A stretch of 30,504 nt of DNA from positions 1 to 30,504 of the IMG/VR virus record IMGVR_UViG_3300031643_000641. One strand, given 5' to 3'. The notes beneath the pieces are model-generated. The model saw only the letters and a program-made list of their open reading frames with translations. It did not search any database and was not told where the DNA came from. Of this stretch, positions 21,367 through 27,796 are shown piece after piece. This DNA comes from a virus. Position 1 is the first letter of the stretch. Each line of letters starts with the position of its first letter. The translations under genes were made by a program, and so were the position numbers.

Positions 21367-21762
21367 TTACCGCACCACTTTCACGAAAATTAAATCACCA
21401 GTGCTCGCTGGTAGCTGTAATGCATATCCAAAAGCCTTATTGAAAGCAGTTGCGTAGATGAGCCGTTTACTTGCGTCCGCACCTTCCAAAGGTCCTCCAA
21501 GAGTAATTGATGTTACTACTCCAACAGCCACTTTAACCCGGCCACGGGTAAGCACGGGACACGAGTCACCAGACGAAACAGTCTTCGTAGCGATACCAAT
21601 GCATTCTTGGGAAGCAGCTGCAGGACTGACCTTATCGTCAGCGCTTAGATAAACAGGATCTCCCTTCGTGATATCAACTGCAGCCTCATAAGACTCAATA
21701 ATAGCGTTCGGATCGTCAGTTTCACCAATAGCCATCCAAGTTTTGCCAGATTTATCAGCCAT
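21367..21762 (-). CDS. Capsid cement / head decoration protein (DUF2190-like)
   Basis: A 131-residue beta-rich protein of the capsid-cement kind: an AAVDITKGDPVYLSADDKVS strand-turn, CIGIATKTVSSGDSCPVLTR with the family's Gly-Ile-Ala pattern, and RVKVAVGVVTSITLGG. The C-terminus reads ALQLPASTGDLIFVKVV. Such proteins trimerise on the outer shell and stiffen it. It lies immediately before the capsid gene. Confidence 0.8.
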   Translation of the reverse strand: MADKSGKTWMAIGETDDPNAIIESYEAAVDITKGDPVYLSADDKVSPAAASQECIGIATKTVSSGDSCPVLTRGRVKVAVGVVTSITLGGPLEGADASKRLIYATAFNKAFGYALQLPASTGDLIFVKVVR

Positions 21763-21793
21763 CAGACATCACTCCAAAATCTATTTAGGTTTC

Positions 21794-21811
21794 AGTGAGT
21801 TCGTCCTCACT
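21794..21811. other. Small inverted repeat before the cement gene
   Basis: AGTGAG (21794-21799) pairs with CTCACT (21806-21811) over a 6-nt loop; it overlaps the stop of the 83-residue gene and lies 32 bases before the cement start. It could separate translation of the two neighbours. Weak support. Confidence 0.3.
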
Positions 21812-22058
21812 TACTCCCTGCCACATTAAGTGACTGTGATTCACCTTTCGAAGTAGATTTAGCCTCGGATTTTTCAACAGTCTTTTCAGGCGAAGGAGTT
21901 TCGGCAACCTTCTTACTCTCTTTAGTTTTCCTTCGCGCACGCTTTGCCCTTTCACTTCTCACCGTGTGCAGAAAAGCTTCAGCGATCTCATCCATCTGTC
22001 CAGGGCTTAAAGGCGGACTATACTTCGCTAAAATGCCTTTTACCGTGTTCTCATCCAC
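21807..22058 (-). CDS. Small charged protein in the head cluster
   Basis: An 83-residue protein: a short helical N-terminus (SPPLSPGQMDEIAEAFLHTV) then a disordered Lys/Ser/Glu/Thr-rich tail (RAKRARRKTKESKK onward). GTG start; it overlaps the end of the protease/scaffold gene by eight bases. Size, charge and place suggest a scaffold helper or head morphogenesis factor, but no family is recognised. Confidence 0.5.
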   Translation of the reverse strand: MDENTVKGILAKYSPPLSPGQMDEIAEAFLHTVRSERAKRARRKTKESKKVAETPSPEKTVEKSEAKSTSKGESQSLNVAGSK

Positions 22059-24141
22059 TTTTCAGCATCTCCTTGTATTTGAAGATGGCTTTACGAATAT
22101 CCTGATGATGCCGTTGTTCCATCATGCTACTGCGCTCAAGCATAGGGCTTAGCAAAAGACCTTCGAGGGTTTTTATCGCGTCCGTCACTTTGATAGTGGG
22201 CTCCTTCGAATTTTTCAGAAGACTCTCACTAAGATTGCCTTGGGCTCCACCATGGGCCTTCTCAAGCTTGCCAACACGAGCTAACAACTCTGTAACTTTC
22301 GCTTCCAGCAGCCCTTCTTTATTTGAGGACCCTTGACCTGACGGCTCAACACCACAAACATCACTAGTAATCTGATCGTCCGAATGCGCCCCATTCCACG
22401 TTTTAACCGCTGCACACAACTTCTTTTTCGCAGCAGCCTTAGCCCCATCACTCAAATCCGTTTGAGCCAGCCTACCCAAAGCATTATTCAAATGTGCCTT
22501 GTTGATGTTACCCTCAGCATCCTTGAAAGGCAAATGACGCAAACTACGAGGCTTAGTCTTACCATCCTCATCTTTCTCGCCGCCCTCTTCAATGAACGCA
22601 AAACTGCTGTCCGGAAGATTATTAATGTACTCTGCATCCCACTCAGCCTCTTTCAACTTCACTTCAAGAACTACCTTGTATCCTTCGCCCAGCGTTACCC
22701 CAACTTGCGCAGTAATCGCCGCAGCCAAAGCTGTTTCGAGAGCGTTGATCTCCGCCCAAATAGTTTCTGATTCCGCATTCAATGTTGCTCTTTGCTCGTC
22801 TGTCAATTCAGCCTCCGGATAAAGCTGCGCCATAATGTCCGCATTTTTCTTACTCAGATCGGCAATTTTCGCTTTTATCTGGTCAACTGTAAGATTTTGT
22901 CCATCATTTCCGTTGTTTCCTTGACCATTTTGCTCGTTTATTTTTTGTCCCCTTTCAGGAAGCAGCTTGAATAATTCGTCACCAAGTATGTCATAGAGTT
23001 TCTGGAATGCGTCCGCATCTATACCGAAATGGGCCATGAAACGCTCTTTGTCTGTTTTAGGCTCTCCTCCATTCTGTTCCTTTATTTTTGGTTTTTTCTT
23101 CATGTTTCCACGCTCTATCAGCGGCGCCTTACTAACAGCAGAATCGCCTGCTGGAGCCATATAATCAGGATGAATGGAAAGCCAATCCTGAATCTTAGTC
23201 TGGTCCCACATCTTCTCCTTCGCAAAGAAAATAGATTGAACCCTTTCCGTTTCAGGTTCAGCGCTTAACTTTCCAAAAACAGCAAGAATCCCATTCTCCT
23301 TGTCAAGCCAAACCGTCCTGAAATGCTCAGGCAAAAACAAACACACGTCTTGATAGAACCCTAAAACATACTCACCAGCAACTATCGGCTGCACCGGTTC
23401 TTGCTGCTCTTTCAATTTCTTTTTCATTTTTTTATTTCTATTAATTGATGCTCGTGAAACTGACTCCATCAGCAACTCTATCATAGCGTTAGGGTCGCCA
23501 GGAGTCATATTTTGCAAAATGCTTAAACCCGGGTCTCCAAACTCAAACCCATAAGGCGCAATTCCTATTTCCCCATCAACTTCAACAACCTTTATACCGC
23601 CTTGATCAGGAATAAGCCAATCAATGCTAACACTTACGGGACATCCGCCTTGAATTAACTCATAAAGGTAATCATCAATTTGCGCCCAAAACTCAACCGC
23701 TTCCACTTCTGTATTCCATTTCGCATCTGTGATTACGTTGACACTTGGATTAACGGCCACATCACTATGGTCAATATCAAGATGCTTGCCTTTCAAAGTT
23801 GGAGCCGCTTTAATCAATTCCTCTTTAACCGCAGAATAAACACGTGGCGGTTCACCCGGATGATGTGTAATAATGGGGTGTAACGCGAAACCATGAGCTT
23901 TATAGACTCCTTCCGCAACTCCCTCAGTGATTATTAAGCTATCAACAAGAAAAGTGAATTTTCCCTCTTCTGCCTTCTTAGGCATCGGTTTCGTGTAATC
24001 CAAACCCTTTTCTTTACACGTAGCATAAAAAACGCTCAAAGCTTTCTTACACGTCTTATTCGCGTAACCCTCAACATCTTGATCTTTCTTTGTATCATCC
24101 GTCTCACCGTCACAATACTGTCCAGTCATCGAATCAAGCAT
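22051..24141 (-). CDS. Prohead protease fused to a scaffold-like region
   Basis: About 696 residues from the ATG at 24141. I prefer this over the TTG at 24168 because AAGGA lies ten bases before it and the TATA-like element then has normal spacing. Residues ~60-260 look like a maturation protease: a strand with GFALHPIITHHPG, HLDIDHSDVA with the candidate His (~125), and CPVSVSIDWLIP with candidate Ser (~170-172). After a Gln/Gly/Asn linker, the rest is coiled-coil-rich, with one recognisable phage domain (PDSSFAFIEEGGEKDEDG, then SLRHLPFKDAEGNI). This resembles protease-scaffold fusions. An internal ATG near 23103 (MKKKPKIKEQ) could yield free scaffold. Confidence 0.75.
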   Translation of the reverse strand: MLDSMTGQYCDGETDDTKKDQDVEGYANKTCKKALSVFYATCKEKGLDYTKPMPKKAEEGKFTFLVDSLIITEGVAEGVYKAHGFALHPIITHHPGEPPRVYSAVKEELIKAAPTLKGKHLDIDHSDVAVNPSVNVITDAKWNTEVEAVEFWAQIDDYLYELIQGGCPVSVSIDWLIPDQGGIKVVEVDGEIGIAPYGFEFGDPGLSILQNMTPGDPNAMIELLMESVSRASINRNKKMKKKLKEQQEPVQPIVAGEYVLGFYQDVCLFLPEHFRTVWLDKENGILAVFGKLSAEPETERVQSIFFAKEKMWDQTKIQDWLSIHPDYMAPAGDSAVSKAPLIERGNMKKKPKIKEQNGGEPKTDKERFMAHFGIDADAFQKLYDILGDELFKLLPERGQKINEQNGQGNNGNDGQNLTVDQIKAKIADLSKKNADIMAQLYPEAELTDEQRATLNAESETIWAEINALETALAAAITAQVGVTLGEGYKVVLEVKLKEAEWDAEYINNLPDSSFAFIEEGGEKDEDGKTKPRSLRHLPFKDAEGNINKAHLNNALGRLAQTDLSDGAKAAAKKKLCAAVKTWNGAHSDDQITSDVCGVEPSGQGSSNKEGLLEAKVTELLARVGKLEKAHGGAQGNLSESLLKNSKEPTIKVTDAIKTLEGLLLSPMLERSSMMEQRHHQDIRKAIFKYKEMLKSG

Positions 24142-24183
24142 CGAATGAAAGTCCTTGTGAACAGGCAACCAAGGCCAGACCTT

Positions 24184-24193
24184 AAATTTTGGT
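24184..24193 (-). promoter_or_regulatory. Putative TATA element of the late operon
   Basis: The minus strand reads AAAATTTAAGG, centred about 47 nt before the ATG at 24141. That gives transcription start near 24160 and a ~20-nt leader carrying AAGGA. It is the only candidate promoter seen for the head genes. Confidence 0.35.
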
Positions 24194-24218
24194 CAGCCGA
24201 GAAAAACAGCAAGCTCAA

Positions 24219-24259
24219 GCAGCTGAGGAGGGAAAGAGCCTACTATTTTCCTCAGCTGC
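24219..24259. terminator. 11-bp hairpin between the early and late blocks
   Basis: GCAGCTGAGGA (24219-24229) pairs perfectly with TCCTCAGCTGC (24249-24259), and three more G.T pairs extend the stem inward. On the minus strand a T5 run follows ~20 nt downstream. It probably ends read-through from the early block or insulates the late promoter; a site bound by a virus protein is the alternative. Confidence 0.5.
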
Positions 24260-24322
24260 CGAGTACAAACAGTACTTTAGTGAGATTCAAGATAAAAGAT
24301 TTACTATAAGCTGAAAAAGCTC

Positions 24323-24339
24323 GCGGGTTCAAATCCCGT
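24323..24339 (+). other. tRNA T-arm-like sequence (possible attachment site)
   Basis: A 5-bp stem with one G.T pair closes a 7-nt loop TTCAAAT, as in a tRNA T arm (GCGGG-TTCAAAT-CCCGT). I could not build a full tRNA around it: the expected acceptor partner for AACTTTC is absent upstream. Virus attachment sites often copy the 3' half of a host tRNA, so this may be attP. No integrase is in the window. Confidence 0.35.
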
Positions 24340-24360
24340 AACTTTCTAGTTTCCAAATGA

Positions 24361-24374
24361 AGCCCATATGGGCT
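24361..24374. repeat. 14-bp perfect palindrome
   Basis: AGCCCATATGGGCT lies 10 bases past the stop of the membrane-anchored winged-helix gene. It may be an operator for a dimeric repressor or part of the early terminator. Confidence 0.4.
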
Positions 24375-24384
24375 CGTAGAAAAA

Positions 24385-24924
24385 TTATTCATTATCTCTA
24401 ATCTCACTCGTCTTTACATCCAAGTTCCGAAGCATAAAATCACTCAAAGCCCAGTTACGACCAACCTTATCAGCTACTCGCTCTCCAATTTCATTCTGCA
24501 TCCGCTTGTTCATGCGTTTAATCCTGCGACTAATATGATGATACTTCAAACCGTAACGTCGCACCTTCAAAAAGATCTCTTTAGGGCTCAGGCCAGCAGG
24601 CCCGCACTCGTGCAGCACATCTAAAATCATCTCATCTCGACTGTCACGGCAAACCATGTTAACCAAATATTCAGAATCATAATCCATGAGATGGCTGAGA
24701 CCTAAACTTAAGCCCCTCAGCATACGTTTGATCTCTCGAAGTTCCCTGCTGTTACGGTCAATAAGGATGCGCTGCCACTTGTATTTACCATATTTTTCCT
24801 CTGGACGGCGTCTTTTCTTAACATCCTTCGCGTTGGCAGCTGTCAAAACTTCAAAAAACCCCCCACAAACAATGTATAGAATGTAGCAAATGTAGAGCCA
24901 TTTGCCTAGACCAAACAGCATCAC
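24385..24924 (-). CDS. Membrane-anchored winged-helix protein
   Basis: A 179-residue protein. Residues ~5-28 are hydrophobic (GKWLYICYILYIVCGGFFEV), followed by a basic stretch (KDVKKRRRPEEKYGKYKW). Residues ~95-165 form a winged helix (DEMILDVLHECGPAGLSPKE, then KVRRYGLKYHHISRRIKRMN and RVADKVGRNWALSDF). Archaeal virus regulators often have this fold; the anchor could be real or an upstream start artefact. The start is GTG/ATG at 24924/24921 with no Shine-Dalgarno sequence; a later start after the hydrophobic part cannot be excluded. Confidence 0.6.
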   Translation of the reverse strand: MMLFGLGKWLYICYILYIVCGGFFEVLTAANAKDVKKRRRPEEKYGKYKWQRILIDRNSRELREIKRMLRGLSLGLSHLMDYDSEYLVNMVCRDSRDEMILDVLHECGPAGLSPKEIFLKVRRYGLKYHHISRRIKRMNKRMQNEIGERVADKVGRNWALSDFMLRNLDVKTSEIRDNE

Positions 24925-24979
24925 AAATATGCAGTCTTAAGAAACGCTTAGAAAACAACGCTTTCAACAAAACAACCAT
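24851..24979 (-). CDS. Possible 42-residue leader peptide overlapping the winged-helix gene
   Basis: ATG at 24979 has the excellent Shine-Dalgarno GGGGAGG eight bases upstream, much better than the overlapping 179-residue gene. The peptide (starting MVVLLKALFSKRFLRL) is hydrophobic/basic with no family. It may be a small gene or a leader for translational coupling, or the strong site may serve a frame-corrected form of the neighbour. Confidence 0.3.
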   Translation of the reverse strand: MVVLLKALFSKRFLRLHICDAVWSRQMALHLLHSIHCLWGVF

Positions 24980-25038
24980 AAAACAAGCCTCCCCAAACAG
25001 CATTCAAAAACGATTTTAACATGAAAACATTCCAAAAC

Positions 25039-25071
25039 ACGAAGAGCCTCTTCGTAAAAAGTAGCTACTTT
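25039..25071 (-). terminator. Tandem hairpins after the 300-residue DNA-binding gene
   Basis: A 14-bp palindrome AAAGTAGCTACTTT (25058-25071), then on the minus strand extra T residues, then a second hairpin with arms ACGAAGAG (25039-25046) and CTCTTCGT (25048-25055). They start eight bases past the stop at 25079. A terminator or processing signal is likely. Confidence 0.5.
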
Positions 25072-25078
25072 GTAAACC

Positions 25079-25981
25079 CTAAGCAACATAATCCACATCC
25101 CTCTTCACATTATTCGGCACAGGAGGCTGCAGGGCTCGTTTCAAAAGCGACGTCAACTCTTCCAAATCATAATGCAAAGCGTCAACCTTACCCTCAAGCT
25201 TCTTCACACGTTCAGGCATCAACAAATACTCAATAGCAGCATCACGACTAAGATGATCAATTTCACCTTCCAACTCTCCCGGACTGTGATCCATCTTACG
25301 CTTCGGCGTCGACACTTGGAAATATCGGCTAAGCAGCTGCGCAACAGGATCATCAATCGCCAACTCGTAACCACGCCCAATTTTCCCCTCATCCAACAAA
25401 CAACCATACTTCAACATCAAACTCCTACGAACACGCTCAGCCAAGTTCTTAGCCAAATTAAACAATTCACCAGGATGCCGACCATACAAAGTCTCAACAT
25501 GCACAATCCAATTACGACTAGTCTTACGAACAGAAACACCTTTTTCAAGCCCCAACAAAGCCGTCCAATTCACCATCTCAACACGCCTAAAACCGCCCGC
25601 CCCATATGAGCCCTCACGCACAATCCTAAACTTAAAAAAACAACGATGCAAACGATAAACACCCGAACTCCACAACAAACCCTCACATGAACCGAGAAGT
25701 TTTTGACTTTGATTTGTGAGCTCGTAGAAAACCACGTTTGACCTTACTTTACGGCGTACAAGACCAGCCTTCTCCAGCTTCCGGAGATAATAAAAAACAT
25801 GCTGCTTACTCCAACCATAGATACGACCTATCTTACTAGGATAATCGCCAACCTCAATTCGCTTTAGAATGGGAATCACCCGGGTACGCACAGTCCTAAA
25901 GTAAAACTTGACTTTTGACTTTGAACTGAAAACTTCTTTACTTCGAGAAGACTTGCGCTTAAGCCTACGAGCCCCAGCCAA
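25079..25981 (-). CDS. Winged-helix DNA-binding protein, possible replication or regulatory factor
   Basis: A 300-residue protein. N-terminal ~25 residues are basic; ~35-95 form a winged helix (RIEVGDYPSKIGRIYGWSKQ, then HVFYYLRKLEKAGLVRRK and a wing). The middle (~105-215) is alpha/beta and unrecognised (FRRVEMVNWTALLGLEKG, WIVHVETLYGRHPGELFNLA). A short conserved-looking segment PGELEGEIDHLSRDAAIEYL (~238-257) precedes a C-terminal coiled coil (RVKKLEGKVDALHYDLEEL). TTG start. The size and layout suit a plasmid- or virus-type initiator or a multimeric regulator; no catalytic motif is visible. Confidence 0.6.
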   Translation of the reverse strand: MAGARRLKRKSSRSKEVFSSKSKVKFYFRTVRTRVIPILKRIEVGDYPSKIGRIYGWSKQHVFYYLRKLEKAGLVRRKVRSNVVFYELTNQSQKLLGSCEGLLWSSGVYRLHRCFFKFRIVREGSYGAGGFRRVEMVNWTALLGLEKGVSVRKTSRNWIVHVETLYGRHPGELFNLAKNLAERVRRSLMLKYGCLLDEGKIGRGYELAIDDPVAQLLSRYFQVSTPKRKMDHSPGELEGEIDHLSRDAAIEYLLMPERVKKLEGKVDALHYDLEELTSLLKRALQPPVPNNVKRDVDYVA

Positions 25982-25990
25982 AAAATCACT

Positions 25991-26149
25991 TCACTCTCTC
26001 GCTAGTTCTTTCAGTTTTTGAATTAATTCAAGGGCTTTGCTTGCATCGTTAGTTTTAACATAAAGCGTTTGAATACCAGCATTTCCAGCTGAAATCTGCA
26101 AAATCGTTTCAGGTTCCACTTTCTTCTTTTTCCAAAAACGCCACTTCAC
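25991..26149 (-). CDS. Small basic protein, 52 residues
   Basis: GTG start with AGGTGA seven bases upstream, located 10 bases after the radical SAM gene stop. The protein begins KWRFWKKKKVEPETILQISA and ends with an amphipathic helix (DASKALELIQKLKELARE), a simple alpha/beta layout. Good ribosome site and tight packing between two genes argue that it is real. Function unknown. Confidence 0.6.
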   Translation of the reverse strand: MKWRFWKKKKVEPETILQISAGNAGIQTLYVKTNDASKALELIQKLKELARE

Positions 26150-26159
26150 TAAAAATCAC

Positions 26160-27098
26160 CTATAAAGTGCAGTTGCAGCGGATCTCTTCAGGCAACATTC
26201 CAAGCATAAACCGCAATTCGTTCCAGACGTCGACAGTTTCCTTGCACAGAGCAATCGAGCCTTTGTAACCGTATTTTCTAAGCCAGTGAATCACATAGAC
26301 ATAGACTTGTACCCTGTTTTTCAGACGATATCTCCTGTCACAACAGAGCTCCCGATTACCGATGAAGTTATCGAAGAATCTATCGGTGCGACCTGCACGT
26401 TTAAGCCAGTAGGGCAAAGCTGGAAACCATCTTGGTGTTCCGAGTGTAATCCGTGTAGGCGTCACATACATAATGTCCAGCATGAATTTGATGAGATCTC
26501 TGTAAGCCATCTTCCAGGAATAACCTGTTGCGTTCGGAGGCTTCAACGGAATTATAGGGTCGATGCGTATTCTGACTTCATAAAGGAAATTGCCTAGAGT
26601 GCGAGCTGCCTTTAGACGCTCGTATATGTTAGGAGCTCTCTTCTCGTAGATCTCAGCGAACTCGTGAGCATTAACGCTGAAGCTAACAATAGTTTGCTTG
26701 TACCGCTTACGTCTCAGAAAATCAATCGACGTGCCCTCTGTAGGATTAAGCGACTGTTCCAGCGGCCAATGACAACCTTTCGAAAGCAACAGAACCTTAT
26801 GCGTGTCTTGTGTTTCAAACTTGTCGCAAATCTTCTCCATCAACCCAGGATTCATCAAGCTGTCAGAGAGCTCGCCAGTATTCAATACAGCAGGCTCTTC
26901 GTGTGTCTCAAAGAATTTCTCAATAGCTTTTTCAATTCGAGCCCAGGTGTAGAAGTGCGGCGTATTACCTTGGAACCTGTGAGTGAGAGCTAAATAGCAA
27001 TAGCTGCAGTCATAAGGGCAGCCACGAGCCCACGCTAGAATATAGAAATGCGGACACACAACACCTGGAGGCGTCTTATCAAACAACCTAACACTCAT
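26160..27098 (-). CDS. Radical SAM enzyme of the spore-photoproduct-lyase-like type
   Basis: 312 residues from the ATG at 27098, chosen because it overlaps the upstream stop by 11 bases and has GAGG upstream; the frame is open to 27140. The [4Fe-4S] motif is RGCPYDCSYCYL, with Cys at 27, 31 and 34 (CX3CX2C as in radical SAM proteins). Later strands include VLNTGELSDSLMNPGLMEKI, KVLLLSKG, QTIVSFSVNAHEFAEIYEKR and YEVRIRIDPIIPL, matching the SPL-like subgroup of the superfamily. SPL itself repairs thymine lesions; several relatives have other or unknown substrates. DNA repair or base modification is the most likely theme, given the neighbouring methyltransferase. Cys residues near the C-terminus (CNC) may bind another cluster. 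Confidence 0.85.
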   Translation of the reverse strand: MSVRLFDKTPPGVVCPHFYILAWARGCPYDCSYCYLALTHRFQGNTPHFYTWARIEKAIEKFFETHEEPAVLNTGELSDSLMNPGLMEKICDKFETQDTHKVLLLSKGCHWPLEQSLNPTEGTSIDFLRRKRYKQTIVSFSVNAHEFAEIYEKRAPNIYERLKAARTLGNFLYEVRIRIDPIIPLKPPNATGYSWKMAYRDLIKFMLDIMYVTPTRITLGTPRWFPALPYWLKRAGRTDRFFDNFIGNRELCCDRRYRLKNRVQVYVYVIHWLRKYGYKGSIALCKETVDVWNELRFMLGMLPEEIRCNCTL

Positions 27099-27471
27099 AA
27101 AAATCATCATCCTCCGCGTCGTACTCGAAGTCAAGTTCATCTGGATCTGGACAATAACTCGGATATTCGCCGTCCATGTCTTCTCTACAGCACGAACATA
27201 AGCAGCCTACGCGCCCACAGAAGTAAGCTACGCTTTGGCTTCCATCTTTGTTAGGAGGCCACACATAAAGCTCCAAGTCTGGGCAACCAAACGGCATAGG
27301 GATCTCTTTCAGCTTACCCATCTGTCTTGTCGTCATTCCTATATTACCGGCACAAATCATGTTTTCAGGCTGATCCTTCCGAAAGAGAGCTAAGAATCGT
27401 TCTCTAGCTTCACGAAATTCCTTCGTGCCCTTCCTAACGATTTTCACTTGATCACTCATACCTATCGCCAT
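27088..27471 (-). CDS. Cys-rich acidic protein, unknown
   Basis: A 127-residue protein with a helical N-terminus (KEFREARERFLALFRKDQ), a central patch PMPFGCPDLELYVWPPN, a Cys cluster CGRVGCLCSCC (~84-96) and an acidic end (DPDELDFEYDAEDDDFYE). The cluster may bind zinc or an Fe-S group. It overlaps the radical SAM start, so the two are coupled; it could be a partner or substrate-binding subunit, which is inference only. Confidence 0.6.
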   Translation of the reverse strand: MAIGMSDQVKIVRKGTKEFREARERFLALFRKDQPENMICAGNIGMTTRQMGKLKEIPMPFGCPDLELYVWPPNKDGSQSVAYFCGRVGCLCSCCREDMDGEYPSYCPDPDELDFEYDAEDDDFYEC

Positions 27472-27472
27472 C

Positions 27473-27796
27473 TCAAACTGAAATTACCGCGTGAGGTCTT
27501 TGCTTCTGCAGCTCCTGGTGACATTCCAAACAATAATGTGGACAATAGTCTTCGGTTTCTGTGTGAACCCAACAACACTGATAAGGCCAGATACCTATAT
27601 CCGCGTCCGAGTCTTCCCTAGCTTTCTCCGGAGTCTTACCACATCTATCACACCGGCGCCGAACATCAAGAATAATATCACCAAGCCCTTTCGGAAGATG
27701 GCCGTCATCATCAACAAGACCGTTTTCACGGGCATACTTCCAAATCGCCTTAACAATGTCATTCTTCCATTTAGGCTCATTCAACTTGTCAACCAT
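27473..27796 (-). CDS. Zinc-finger protein, unknown
   Basis: A 107-residue protein. The N-terminal helix (KNDIVKAIWKYARENGLVDD) precedes a Cys cluster: CDRCGK (~49-54), then CCWVHTETEDYCPHYCLECH (~74-93). This makes two treble-clef or zinc-ribbon-like pairs. It overlaps the ATPase stop by one base and lies just before the other Cys-rich gene. DNA- or protein-binding adaptor is the likely role. Confidence 0.6.
   Translation of the reverse strand: MVDKLNEPKWKNDIVKAIWKYARENGLVDDDGHLPKGLGDIILDVRRRCDRCGKTPEKAREDSDADIGIWPYQCCWVHTETEDYCPHYCLECHQELQKQRPHAVISV

Noticed and set aside
24200-24350. A complete tRNA gene with an intron
   Set aside because: Only the T arm is convincing. No acceptor partner, D arm or standard anticodon arm could be assembled upstream.
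25079-25981. Integrase
   Set aside because: No Arg-His-Arg-Tyr or serine recombinase motif can be seen; the recognisable part is a winged helix with a coiled coil.
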